This document shows positions 1-7,513 of a DNA stretch of 26,436 nucleotides, piece by piece; the stretch's first letter is position 1; the number at the start of each line of letters is the position of its first letter. Position numbers and translations under genes: made by a program. Origin of the DNA: Patescibacteria group bacterium (GTDB taxonomy: Bacteria > Patescibacteriota > Minisyncoccia > Phycocordibacterales > UBA5272). The stretch lies in NCBI GenBank assembly GCA_030916975.1, contig JAUPVO010000055.1:1-26436 (forward strand), in the 5' to 3' direction. The notes under the pieces were generated by a model, which saw only the letters and a program-made list of their open reading frames with translations, made no database searches and was not told the origin of the DNA.

Positions 1-565
1 TAAAGCTACTATCAAAAGAGTAATATATGGAATACTATTCATCTTCACTATCTGGACTGTCTTCAATGCTATAAACCCTGAATTCCTTAAAAGCGGACTT
101 AATTTTAAGGCGTATACTTTAACACAGTCAGACGGAGATGCTAATGCTTCTAACGAATCAGAGAAACATGCGGGACAACAAACTACTCAAGCAACATCTT
201 CATCTGTTACATATTGTGCGGAAGGGCTAGAGACAATACAAGGATCTTATCAGATGTGCAAATCAGTAGCAGGAAAAATGAAACAAATGATATCTGATGC
301 TGCTGGAGAAGGGGTAACATTAATTGTCGTCTCTGCATATAGAGAAGCAGCCTCCTGTACTCTAACCACCGGAACATGTGCCAAGGGAGTTTCCAATCAT
401 CAGAAGGGTCTGGCGGTAGATTTTAGCGGATTTAAAACTGGTCCAGCTAGCGACTCTAGATATGTTTGGCTTAAGAATAATGCTTCTAAGTATGGATTCT
501 ATAATCAGTTAGTTGATCTAGGTAAAAGAGATGAATATAATCATTGGTCTACAACAGGAAGATAA
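1..565 (+). CDS. M15-family (VanY/D-Ala-D-Ala carboxypeptidase-like) peptidase, 5' end missing
   Basis: The frame is open from the left edge of the window (codons start at base 2) through the ATG at 254 to TAA at 563-565, so the gene begins outside the window and 254 is an internal Met. The C-terminal ~100 residues carry the M15 zinc-site pattern: SNHQKGLAVDF (His and Asp ligands) after a SAYR strand, and EYNHW near the end (catalytic Glu, last His). The family cleaves D-Ala-containing peptides in peptidoglycan. The visible N-terminal part has one hydrophobic segment (IYGILFIFTIWTVFNAINPE) followed by a Ser/Thr/Asn-rich linker, so the enzyme is probably membrane-anchored with the domain outside. 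The segment ending in NPEFL resembles VirB2/pilin-like proteins seen in Patescibacteria, which is inference only. Confidence 0.8.
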   Translation, partial: KATIKRVIYGILFIFTIWTVFNAINPEFLKSGLNFKAYTLTQSDGDANASNESEKHAGQQTTQATSSSVTYCAEGLETIQGSYQMCKSVAGKMKQMISDAAGEGVTLIVVSAYREAASCTLTTGTCAKGVSNHQKGLAVDFSGFKTGPASDSRYVWLKNNASKYGFYNQLVDLGKRDEYNHWSTTGR

Positions 566-582
566 TTAATATGATTTGATGT

Positions 583-588
583 TATAAT
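583..588 (+). promoter_or_regulatory. extended -10 box
   Basis: TATAAT preceded by TG one base upstream (TGTTATAAT). The predicted transcription start is near 595, only ~15 nt before the ATG at 611, and no SD is present. Confidence 0.55.
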
Positions 589-610
589 ATTTATAAATAT
601 ATTGGAAAAT

Positions 611-2023
611 ATGCCAGACAATTTTGAAAATAATAACCCGAACACCAACACCAAGAATATAAATCCTCTTGGAGATCTGGGGGCCTCTAATTATAATATT
701 ACAGGTAGAGATATACTCTTAAAACAAAAAAGAAAAAGATTAATCACGATTACTGTTTCTCTGCTTTTATTGTTATCTGTTGTCGCATTTACTTTTTATT
801 ATTTTACTAAAGGTAAAAATGATTTAACTTTAACAGATATTGGGAATGGAGTAATTTTTCCAGACTTGTCTAATAGTTCTAACCAGTATTACAATACAAG
901 TGATTTATCTAGTACTTCTACTGTTGATGCCTCAGGTTACCAGTCTCTTCTTAAGATCTGGAATACTCCAGTAATTGGATACGCTTATAAAAAAGAAAAA
1001 ACCAGAGAGGTTTTAAGTAGTGAGTTTGATTATGCTAGCTCTAGTGCCGCAGCTTCTAGTAGTGGAGAAGCTTCTTTAAATGGGCAAAATATTAGAGAAG
1101 TAGAATCAGATACGATTTATTTTGTAGATGCAGGAGATGGGAATATTTATAAGAGAAGAATAGACGGCAAACAAAGTACTCAGCCAGAAAAAGTTTCTAG
1201 AACTAATATTACCGGTATTGATTATGCTGTGTTTAATAAGAGCGTAAGCAAGCTGGCTATCATAAAGAGCAGAGATTTGATTATTGACGATGTTTCCGTC
1301 TCTCTTGATGGAACTTTTAATCAAGACAATAAGATAGACAACAATGTTAATAGGGTTTATTCTAGTAGTTTTGACGATAATTTTGTTTATACCAAATTAG
1401 AAAATGGAGGAACGAACATCTATAAGTATGAGATATCAAGTGGTAGAACTAGTAACATAGGTTTTGTGCCACTTAGCAGTGTTAGCTTGATCTGGAGTGA
1501 TAGTAATCTTATGTATGTAATTACCAATCCTTCAGATGTAGACTCTCAGAAAGTTTTAACTTACAATCTAGGTACAAACAAATTAAATAGTTATTTCGTA
1601 GGAGGCAGTGACACTATTGTTCAGGGTTCAGATTTTATATTGAGCCAAAATGGAACAATTTATTACAAAAACTTAGCAGGTAAAACATTTAGTTTTGATA
1701 TGTATACTTTTGCTAATAAGTGTTTCTTTTTGTTAGACAGTAGAGCGGTGTGTGCGGTACCAAGTGTTCTTAGTGATAACTCCGTAAGCAATTGGTATAA
1801 AGGAGCCTCGTCTTTCAGAGACTCTCTTTCGATGATTAATTATTCAACTGGATATGAAAGGAATATATTAAATCTTTCAGACGTAGCAGGAGAAAGTATT
1901 GATTTATATAAACCAGTCTTGGCTGGAGACAATAAAGTATTCTTTGTCAATAAAAACACTAACTCTCTATGGAGCTTAGATATGAATATGTATCTGGGGT
2001 CTGTTACGCAGCCATCTATTTAA
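611..2023 (+). CDS. membrane-anchored protein with beta-propeller-like extracytoplasmic domain
   Basis: Product of 470 aa, function not recognised. The first ~45 residues are Asn-rich and cytoplasmic, ending in a basic stretch (KQKRKR). One transmembrane helix follows (VSLLLLLSVVAFTFYYF), then ~400 residues outside. The outer part has repeated strand-turn units (TIYFVDAGDGNIYKRRIDG, NIYKYEISSG, TIYYKNLAGK, SLWSLDMN) like the blades of a WD40/TolB-type propeller, but no signature motif. A TTG at 602 is in frame, but the -10 box at 583-588 leaves only a few bases before it, so ATG 611 is preferred. The stop overlaps the convergent yidC stop by 8 bp. It may sit in the envelope together with the preceding peptidase. 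Confidence 0.8.
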   Translation: MPDNFENNNPNTNTKNINPLGDLGASNYNITGRDILLKQKRKRLITITVSLLLLLSVVAFTFYYFTKGKNDLTLTDIGNGVIFPDLSNSSNQYYNTSDLSSTSTVDASGYQSLLKIWNTPVIGYAYKKEKTREVLSSEFDYASSSAAASSSGEASLNGQNIREVESDTIYFVDAGDGNIYKRRIDGKQSTQPEKVSRTNITGIDYAVFNKSVSKLAIIKSRDLIIDDVSVSLDGTFNQDNKIDNNVNRVYSSSFDDNFVYTKLENGGTNIYKYEISSGRTSNIGFVPLSSVSLIWSDSNLMYVITNPSDVDSQKVLTYNLGTNKLNSYFVGGSDTIVQGSDFILSQNGTIYYKNLAGKTFSFDMYTFANKCFFLLDSRAVCAVPSVLSDNSVSNWYKGASSFRDSLSMINYSTGYERNILNLSDVAGESIDLYKPVLAGDNKVFFVNKNTNSLWSLDMNMYLGSVTQPSI

Positions 2024-2669
2024 CTATTTTTTTGATTACGTAATATTGGAATATTCCAAATATATTAGAGACTACGAAATATAGCGTTATACCAGCTGGC
2101 AAGAATATTGAAGAAATTAATATTATAGTTGGCATAAAGTATTTCATTTGTAGTGACATCATTTTGGTAAACTCTTTTTGGAAGTCGCTGGCACCTTCTT
2201 CTACTTTCATATCCTTACTAGATATACTCATGAGTATGAACATGGTTATAAAAGATAAGGCAGCTAGCCAATAGCTTGGAGAAGTTACATCAAAACCAAG
2301 CACTGTAAAGTGGTCAGATATATTCTTAATCTCTTTAATTAGAATAGTGTATAAACCTATTAGAATTGGTAGTTGGATAAACAAAGCCAAAAATCCAGAA
2401 AGTGGTTTGATTTTGTGCTCTTTGTATAATTTAGATAATTCTAAACCAAGTGTTCTGTTATCATTTTTATGTTTTTTGCGAAGATCTTCTATGTGAGGTT
2501 GTATCTTTTTAAGGTTTTTAGAAGTCCTGTTAGAAGATATGTTTAGAGGAAGTAGGATTGTTTTTACCAAAATTGTAAAGATGACAATAGTTATACCAAT
2601 GTCTCCAGTATAAGTTACCAAAGTGTGAAGTATAGTTGTAAGAGGGTTTATTATTAGAGAGTTCCACAT
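2016..2669 (-). CDS. yidC: YidC/Oxa1/SpoIIIJ membrane protein insertase
   Basis: 217 aa, containing only the conserved five-helix insertase core, without the large periplasmic domain of E. coli YidC. It inserts membrane proteins alone or with SecYEG. Visible are the first core helix (TIVIFTILVKTILLPLN), the charged cytoplasmic hairpin (IQPHIEDLRKKHKNDN...LYKEHKIKPLSG), the FIQLPILIGLYT helix and the C-terminal GITLYFVVSNIFGIFQYY. The conserved groove Arg of the first core helix appears as Lys36 here. It is the last gene of rpmH-rnpA-yidC, 4 bp after rnpA, the classical order near many bacterial replication origins. There is no lipobox or signal peptide. Confidence 0.95.
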   Translation of the reverse strand: MWNSLIINPLTTILHTLVTYTGDIGITIVIFTILVKTILLPLNISSNRTSKNLKKIQPHIEDLRKKHKNDNRTLGLELSKLYKEHKIKPLSGFLALFIQLPILIGLYTILIKEIKNISDHFTVLGFDVTSPSYWLAALSFITMFILMSISSKDMKVEEGASDFQKEFTKMMSLQMKYFMPTIILISSIFLPAGITLYFVVSNIFGIFQYYVIKKIVK

Positions 2670-2673
2670 ATTT

Positions 2674-3006
2674 TTATTTTATTATTTGTTCTAAATTATT
2701 TTTAATATCTTTATAAGTTGGTAATTTTTGATTAACATCTTTTATTTTGTAGTATATTAGAAGATGCTTTTTGTACTTAGAATTGTTTTTGAGTATTTGC
2801 ATGTAAGCATAACATATTTTTCTTTTTAGTGCATTTCTTTTGTTAGCTTTTTTTAAATGTTTTTTACTTATTATTACTGAGAGCTTAGAGCTATCCTTTT
2901 CGTTTAGAGAGTATTCTTTTCCATTAAAAATAGGAGCTATTTTATTAACTCCGTTTTTTAAGTGTTTAAATTCTTCAGTTTTTATCCTATTCTGCCTAGG
3001 CAGCAT
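2674..3006 (-). CDS. rnpA: ribonuclease P protein component
   Basis: 110 aa, the usual family length. It is the protein subunit that binds the RNase P RNA and helps it remove 5' leaders from pre-tRNAs. The starting MLPRQNRI and the basic RNR-type motif KKANKRNALKRKI (about residues 52-64) identify it. It lies 4 bp downstream of rpmH and 4 bp before yidC, so the three are probably one transcript. The C-terminal half is divergent and AT-driven (many Lys, Asn, Ile). Confidence 0.93.
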   Translation of the reverse strand: MLPRQNRIKTEEFKHLKNGVNKIAPIFNGKEYSLNEKDSSKLSVIISKKHLKKANKRNALKRKICYAYMQILKNNSKYKKHLLIYYKIKDVNQKLPTYKDIKNNLEQIIK

Positions 3007-3010
3007 AATT

Positions 3011-3157
3011 TTATTTTGATTTCTTTACTGCTAGTTTTCTTCTACCAATAGCACGTCTAAGATTTAAAATCTTTCTTCCAGTTTGACTTCTCATTCTAAC
3101 TAAAAATCCATGAGTCGTAAATCTTTTTTTATTTTTTGGCTTATATGTTACTGACAT
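3011..3157 (-). CDS. rpmH: 50S ribosomal protein L34 (bL34)
   Basis: 48-aa basic protein starting MSVTYKPKNKKRFTTHGFLV and containing RMRSQTGRKILNLRRAIGRRKL, the L34 signature. It is a structural protein of the large ribosomal subunit. The product ends in KKSK and the stop is TAA at 3011-3013. First gene of the rpmH-rnpA-yidC operon. The start ATG (3155-3157) is ~30 nt downstream of the predicted transcription start of a strong sigma70-type promoter, with no clear SD. Confidence 0.95.
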   Translation of the reverse strand: MSVTYKPKNKKRFTTHGFLVRMRSQTGRKILNLRRAIGRRKLAVKKSK

Positions 3158-3194
3158 ATTTTATTAATATAGTTTTAGAGTTATAAGTTAAAGC

Positions 3195-3223
3195 ATTATA
3201 CTACAAAATGATAAATTTATCAA
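3195..3223 (-). promoter_or_regulatory. sigma70-type promoter of rpmH operon
   Basis: On the minus strand, TTGATA (3218-3223), a 17-bp spacer and TATAAT (3195-3200). Near-consensus boxes at ideal spacing, ~38 bp before the rpmH ATG. Confidence 0.75.
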
Positions 3224-3324
3224 CCTTATTAATATTTAACCGTATAAGCTAAATTATTTCCATTTTAGTATGCGGGAAAGGTGTGGAAAAGTTGATTTAT
3301 TTTAGTTTTTAATTTTTGTCAAGA

Positions 3325-3333
3325 TGTTATAAT
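3325..3333 (+). promoter_or_regulatory. extended -10 box before small membrane protein
   Basis: TGTTATAAT at 3325-3333 with no good -35. The predicted start near 3340 leaves a ~16-nt leader before ATG 3356. Confidence 0.5.
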
Positions 3334-3355
3334 TAAGGTACTAAGTATATTATTT

Positions 3356-3643
3356 ATGGAAAATTTTAACAATAACAGTAACGGAGTTTTAGCAGATCTA
3401 AATCAATCAAACGTTTCTGCTATCAACTCTAATTTGTCACCTAGTATCTCTAACTTGAATGAAAATGCATTGAATGATGAGTTTCGTATGGCGAATGGTG
3501 TGCAGCAACCAGAAGGTGAAAGCCTCAAGACAGACAAGCACATGTTTCAGTTTTGGACTATAGTTATAGTTGCCTTTATTATTCTTATTGTAACTTTATT
3601 GTATATAAAAGGGTTAAGTGTCTATAACTCAGTTTCTATTTAG
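3356..3643 (+). CDS. small single-pass membrane protein
   Basis: 95 aa, not recognised. The N-terminal ~65 residues are rich in Asn, Ser and Leu (NSNLSPSISNLNENALNDEF) and probably disordered. A single helix (FWTIVIVAFIILIVTLLYI, about residues 66-84) lies near the C-terminus, with only ~10 residues after it. This resembles a tail-anchored or single-pass linker protein. It has its own extended -10 box and is followed by a hairpin terminator abutting the secY promoter, so it is likely monocistronic. Confidence 0.65.
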   Translation: MENFNNNSNGVLADLNQSNVSAINSNLSPSISNLNENALNDEFRMANGVQQPEGESLKTDKHMFQFWTIVIVAFIILIVTLLYIKGLSVYNSVSI

Positions 3644-3809
3644 ATTTTGATTTGCAATTTTAAAACATAAATAATATAATTAAATTAGTCTTGATCATTT
3701 TATTTCTATAAATATTTTTTGGATAATATAGACATTGTCCAAACTCTGAGTAGTTTGGCTTTCTATTTCCACTTTCTTTTTTTGAAGAAAGTAAATTGGT
3801 CAAGATTAC

Positions 3810-3850
3810 AAAACCCTCATTTTAGAAGCCTTTCTTTAAATGAGGGTTTT
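3810..3850 (+). terminator. hairpin terminator before secY
   Basis: Perfect 13-bp inverted repeat AAAACCCTCATTT (3810-3822) and AAATGAGGGTTTT (3838-3850). T runs on both ends make it usable in either direction. The secY -10 box begins two bases after it, so termination and re-initiation are adjacent. Confidence 0.7.
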
Positions 3851-3851
3851 G

Positions 3852-3860
3852 TGTTATAAT
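3852..3860 (+). promoter_or_regulatory. extended -10 box of secY
   Basis: TGTTATAAT. Transcription should start near 3867, downstream of the ATG at 3863, which therefore cannot be the translation start on this transcript. Confidence 0.6.
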
Positions 3861-3889
3861 CAATGATATTTATTATAATAATCAAAAAT

Positions 3890-5152
3890 ATGTTTAGGTA
3901 TATTAAGAGTGTATTTGCTGAAGCCAGTATTAGAAATAGAATAATTTTTGTATTATTCATTTTAGCTTTAACTAGGGTTTTATCAGCTATACCAATTCCA
4001 TCAATTAGTGGTGAATTAGTTTCTAAATTCGTTAACAATAATGCTTTCCTTTCAACTTTAAATATGTTTACTGGAGGGGGGCTTTCTACTTTTTCTATAG
4101 TGATGCTAGGTGTACAGCCTTATATTACAGCTTCTATCATAACTCAGTTGTTAACTGTGCTATCTCCTAAGATTAAGGCTATGCAAAAAGAAGAGGGAGA
4201 AGCTGGCAGAAGAAGATTTAATCAGTATACAAGATGGCTATCTATGCCGTTATCCTTACTTCAAGCTTATGGGCTATTAACTCTTTTTGTAAAAAGTGGT
4301 GTCGTAGAGTCTATGACACACACTCAAATGCTATTTAATATAATAGTGATTACTGCTGGATCTATGCTTATGATGTGGCTAGGAGAGATAATAAATGAAA
4401 AAGGTGTTGGTAACGGTGTTTCTCTTATTATCTTCGCTGGAATCATAGCAAATCTTCCTCACAAGATGATAACTGATATGGCTACTGCGACTACAGCTCA
4501 GATCCCATTGTATATAGCTCTAGCAGTTACATTCTTATTAGTTCTTTTTGGAGTGGTTTATGTAACAGAAGCTGAAAGGCCTCTTGAAGTTACATATGCG
4601 AAACAGGCCAGAGATTATAGCAGCAACATATATACTTCAAGCTATATACCACTAAGACTAACTATGGCAGGAGTTATCCCTATCATCTTTGCTTTGTCTC
4701 TTTTGATGTTCCCTCAGATCTTAGCTCAATTATTGGCTACTTCAAGTTCTGCAACAGCTCAAGCTTTTGCTGGAACGATGGTTAACTTCCTTAACAATAC
4801 ATGGATATACGGATTTTTCTATTTCGTACTGATTGTTATGTTTACTTTCTTTTATACGTCTGTTACTTTTGATATACATAAAACAGCTGAAGATCTTCAG
4901 AAAAGCGGAGCTTTTATTCCTGGACATAGACCTGGAGAGAGTACAACCAAGTACATGGGCGATGTATTAACTAGAGTTACGTTTGTAGGAGCTATTTTCT
5001 TAGGATTGGTGGCACTTCTTCCTATCATTCTCGGTGCTGTGACTGGTATTAAGAATATACAGTTTGGAGGAACATCACTTCTGATCGCTGTGTCTGTTAT
5101 CATTGACTTGATCAAAAAGATAGATGCTCAGCTAACAATGAGAGAGTATTAA
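3890..5152 (+). CDS. secY: preprotein translocase subunit SecY
   Basis: 420 aa, ten hydrophobic helices. SecY is the pore of the general secretion channel in the cytoplasmic membrane, working with SecE and SecA. Family motifs include the IPIPSI segment after helix 1, the plug region (FTGGGLSTFSIVMLGVQPYI) with ASIITQLL, NGVSLIIFAGI, the cytoplasmic TEAERPLEVTYAKQ loop and the late ADDLQ-type loop TAEDLQKSGAFIPGHRPG. The ATG at 3890 (MFRYIKSVF) is chosen over 3863, because 3863 lies upstream of the predicted transcription start and MF.YI is the usual SecY start. The gene is solitary, away from the ribosomal protein operon that normally carries it, and ends before a strong terminator. Confidence 0.95.
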   Translation: MFRYIKSVFAEASIRNRIIFVLFILALTRVLSAIPIPSISGELVSKFVNNNAFLSTLNMFTGGGLSTFSIVMLGVQPYITASIITQLLTVLSPKIKAMQKEEGEAGRRRFNQYTRWLSMPLSLLQAYGLLTLFVKSGVVESMTHTQMLFNIIVITAGSMLMMWLGEIINEKGVGNGVSLIIFAGIIANLPHKMITDMATATTAQIPLYIALAVTFLLVLFGVVYVTEAERPLEVTYAKQARDYSSNIYTSSYIPLRLTMAGVIPIIFALSLLMFPQILAQLLATSSSATAQAFAGTMVNFLNNTWIYGFFYFVLIVMFTFFYTSVTFDIHKTAEDLQKSGAFIPGHRPGESTTKYMGDVLTRVTFVGAIFLGLVALLPIILGAVTGIKNIQFGGTSLLIAVSVIIDLIKKIDAQLTMREY

Positions 5153-5184
5153 TGGCGCGTTTTTGAGTAATTAAATACAGGATA

Positions 5185-5220
5185 CAATAAAAAATGCTTG
5201 ACAACAAGCATTTTTTATTG
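5185..5220 (+). terminator. terminator after secY
   Basis: Perfect 16-bp stem (5185-5200 with 5205-5220), loop ACAA, ending in a T-rich tract; the core is ATGCTTG/CAAGCAT. Confidence 0.8.
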
Positions 5221-5267
5221 TAGAATTAATCTGTTCTTTAGTTTAATCTGTTTTTTTGGAGAATTAT

Positions 5268-5825
5268 ATGCTTAAGCTCAAAGCTTCTTTTTTTCTGGGC
5301 TTTTTGCTCATTTTTTTTCTTGGAGGATGTAGTACTGTTGTTTTTGAGAATGCTAAAATACAAAAAAAATACAATGCATTCAATACACATACAAGTTTTG
5401 TGAATTGGGTGTGTGTGGATAAAAAACCACACACAGTAGCGCATTTTTTTTCTGAGTTTTATGAAAAAAATATTGAAAAAATTCACGTATTAGATTCTGG
5501 TGCGGAATGTAAAGATTCGTATCAGTCTAATCAAAATTACGAACCCAAAAAAGGTGACCATGTAACTATTTTGGTAATTGAATTGGATGACGTAATTGAT
5601 CGAGTAGACTGTGTCTACAAAAATACTGTCTCCATGTCCATGGAGAAAGGGGTTTTGGTAAAAAGTAGGGATGGAGAAATTCCCATAAAACTACTTTCCT
5701 TAGACTGCAAAAGAGATACTTTTTTGAAGTCGGGGAATAGCGGCTCCCCCGTATTTCACAAAGGCAAAGTTGTTGCTTTTGTGTCTGGAGGCTTCACCTC
5801 TACGGTGGTAGCTATTACATGGTGA
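5268..5825 (+). CDS. lipoprotein with trypsin-like serine peptidase motifs
   Basis: 185 aa from ATG 5268, which has a GGAG six bases upstream; an in-frame TTG at 5256 overlaps that SD and is rejected. The N-terminus is a lipoprotein signal (KASFFLGFLLIFFLGGC, lipid-modified Cys21). The mature part shows the three chymotrypsin-fold marks in order: TVAH (His59), GDHVTILVI (Asp97) and GNSGSPVF (Ser158, oxyanion Gly156), followed by the VVAFVSGG strand. It may be a surface-anchored serine protease, or an inactive relative. It is short for the family, and the spacing is compressed. It is one of the few left-part genes with a clear SD, and it stops with TGA. Assignment rests on motifs only. Confidence 0.65.
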   Translation: MLKLKASFFLGFLLIFFLGGCSTVVFENAKIQKKYNAFNTHTSFVNWVCVDKKPHTVAHFFSEFYEKNIEKIHVLDSGAECKDSYQSNQNYEPKKGDHVTILVIELDDVIDRVDCVYKNTVSMSMEKGVLVKSRDGEIPIKLLSLDCKRDTFLKSGNSGSPVFHKGKVVAFVSGGFTSTVVAITW

Positions 5826-5835
5826 GTTTTATTTT

Positions 5836-5858
5836 AATCGGGCACAAAGTGTCCGATT
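5836..5858 (+). terminator. weak hairpin after the lipoprotein gene
   Basis: Ten-bp stem AATCGGGCAC / GTGTCCGATT with one G-T pair and loop AAA. The following ATTTGTGTT is a poor T tract, so termination may be partial. Confidence 0.45.
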
Positions 5859-5863
5859 ATTTG

Positions 5864-5872
5864 TGTTATAAT
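5864..5872 (+). promoter_or_regulatory. extended -10 box of rmuC
   Basis: TGTTATAAT, twelve bases from its end to the ATG at 5884. The transcript would have a leader of ~5 nt, essentially leaderless. Confidence 0.6.
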
Positions 5873-5883
5873 TAACAGAATAT

Positions 5884-6990
5884 ATGGATAATCAAATAAT
5901 TTTATATGTTATTTTGGGGTTGATAACTTTATTTTTGATATTAGTTATTTTCCTAGTTCTTAGATTGAGTAGCAAGAGCAATTCTAATATTTTGCTGGAT
6001 GAAATGTATCAAGCTAATGATAGACTCCAAGAACAAATATCTTATCTTAAAGACGAGATGCGTCACAATCATAAGAATCTTGATGATAAATTCAGAGAAA
6101 ATGCTAGAGATATGACTGAGAATATTAAGTATCAGATGAGCAAGTCGCAAGAGCTTATAGGAGATATTACTCGCGAATTAACAGAAGTAAAAGAGGGTAA
6201 TAAACAAGTTTTTTCTATGACAGAACAGTTGTCCAATCTTGAGAAAGTTCTTACCAATCAGAAGCAGCGTGGTAATTGGGGAGAGTCATCTCTGGAGTTA
6301 ATACTGTCTAATATTTTACCAGTATCCAATTATACTATGCAACACAGGTTCGAGAATGGAGAAGTGGTTGATGCTGTAATTTTCATAAAAGATAAATTTC
6401 TTCCAATAGATTCTAAATTCTCTCTTGATAATTATCAGAGATCTGTAGACGCAGAGAATGAAGAAGATAGAAAGTATTATGCAGAAGAATTCAAAAAAGA
6501 TTTAAAAAATAGAATAACTGAAACGTCGAAGTATATAAAAGAAAAAGAAGATACTTTGCCTATAGCTTTTATGTTTATACCTAGCGAAGCTATATATTAT
6601 GACCTTTTGGCTGGAGTGAATAGTAGAATTAAAACCAGTACTGAGAAGTTGTTGGAATACGCTCAGAAGGAAAGAGTGTTTATTGTTTCTCCGACTTCCA
6701 TATTGGCCTATTTGCACTTGGTTTTATCTGGATTAAAAGCTTTTACTATAGAGGAAAATGCTAAGCTCATACAGAAAAAGGTGGAAGAGCTCGGTAAACA
6801 TGTTAATTCTTATGAGTCCTATATGCAGAAGCTTGGCAATACGCTAGGGACTACAGTTAATCACTATAATAGTGCTTATAAAGAGCTAAAGAAAATAGAC
6901 AAAGACGTTTATAAGATAACGGATGGGCAAGAAGGAGGTAATATTGAACCAGAATTATTAGAAAAACCAAAAATAGAGTCAGAAGATTAA
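5884..6990 (+). CDS. rmuC: DNA recombination protein RmuC
   Basis: 368 aa. An N-terminal transmembrane helix (ILYVILGLITLFLILVIFLVL, residues 5-25) is followed by a long coiled coil (to ~residue 125), then the RmuC domain with its hallmark RGNWGESSLE, the PIDSKFSLDNY strand (predicted nuclease-like core), IAFMFIPSEAIY and FIVSPTSILAYL. RmuC limits DNA rearrangements at inverted repeats in E. coli; its biochemistry is not settled. No SD; the nearly leaderless start is supported by the -10 box 12 bp upstream. The C-terminal tail is acidic. Confidence 0.9.
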   Translation: MDNQIILYVILGLITLFLILVIFLVLRLSSKSNSNILLDEMYQANDRLQEQISYLKDEMRHNHKNLDDKFRENARDMTENIKYQMSKSQELIGDITRELTEVKEGNKQVFSMTEQLSNLEKVLTNQKQRGNWGESSLELILSNILPVSNYTMQHRFENGEVVDAVIFIKDKFLPIDSKFSLDNYQRSVDAENEEDRKYYAEEFKKDLKNRITETSKYIKEKEDTLPIAFMFIPSEAIYYDLLAGVNSRIKTSTEKLLEYAQKERVFIVSPTSILAYLHLVLSGLKAFTIEENAKLIQKKVEELGKHVNSYESYMQKLGNTLGTTVNHYNSAYKELKKIDKDVYKITDGQEGGNIEPELLEKPKIESED

Positions 6991-7034
6991 GTTTTGCTGG
7001 AGTGATTCTTCAATAATATATTTTGAGATTTCCC

Positions 7035-7063
7035 TTGCAAAATTAGTATTTTTGTAGTATAAT
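7035..7063 (+). promoter_or_regulatory. promoter of rplU
   Basis: TTGCAA (7035-7040), 17-bp spacer, TATAAT (7058-7063). The leader to ATG 7122 is ~52 nt, longer than most here. Confidence 0.65.
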
Positions 7064-7121
7064 GTGCAAACTTATATACAAAGATAAATCAGAATTATAA
7101 AAGACTTAATCGTACACAATC

Positions 7122-7436
7122 ATGTCAAACACATATTCTATAATCAAGACTGGAGGCAAGCAGTATGTAGCGGAGAAGGGGGCAAAGCTTAGAATCGAGA
7201 AGCTTGCTGGAGATTTCAAAGAGGGTGACACTGTTACTTTCGATGAAGTTTTACTGACTGCTGATAATGGCAAATACACAGTTGGATCTCCACTTGTATC
7301 TGGCTCAAAGGTCTCAGCCAAAATATTAGAGATCACCAAAGACCCTAAAATAGTAGTACTTAGATACAGAGCTAAGTCTCGCTATCACAAAAAGAATGGT
7401 CATAAACAACCAAAATTTGTAGTAGAGATACAATAA
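7122..7436 (+). CDS. rplU: 50S ribosomal protein L21 (bL21)
   Basis: 104 aa, normal length. It begins with the signature YSIIKTGGKQYVAEKGAKL and ends with RYRAKSRYHKKNGHKQPKFVVEI, the loop contacting 23S rRNA. It is a structural protein of the large subunit. In most bacteria rpmA (L27) follows directly; here a terminator follows instead, so rplU is a single-gene unit. Confidence 0.95.
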   Translation: MSNTYSIIKTGGKQYVAEKGAKLRIEKLAGDFKEGDTVTFDEVLLTADNGKYTVGSPLVSGSKVSAKILEITKDPKIVVLRYRAKSRYHKKNGHKQPKFVVEIQ

Positions 7437-7456
7437 GATACATATAGTAGTTATAC

Positions 7457-7485
7457 AAAAAGATGTGGCGACAGCCACTTTTTTT
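7457..7485 (+). terminator. terminator after rplU
   Basis: GTGGC (7465-7469), loop GACA, GCCAC (7474-7478), then seven T; flanking A run 7457-7461. Confidence 0.8.
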
Positions 7486-7498
7486 ATTTGTTTTATTA

Positions 7499-7507
7499 TG
7501 CTATAAT
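7499..7507 (+). promoter_or_regulatory. extended -10 box for structured RNA and tRNA-Leu
   Basis: TGCTATAAT. The predicted start near 7514 puts the RNA 5' end right at the 11-bp closing helix of the structured element. Confidence 0.6.
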
Positions 7508-7513
7508 TTTCGT

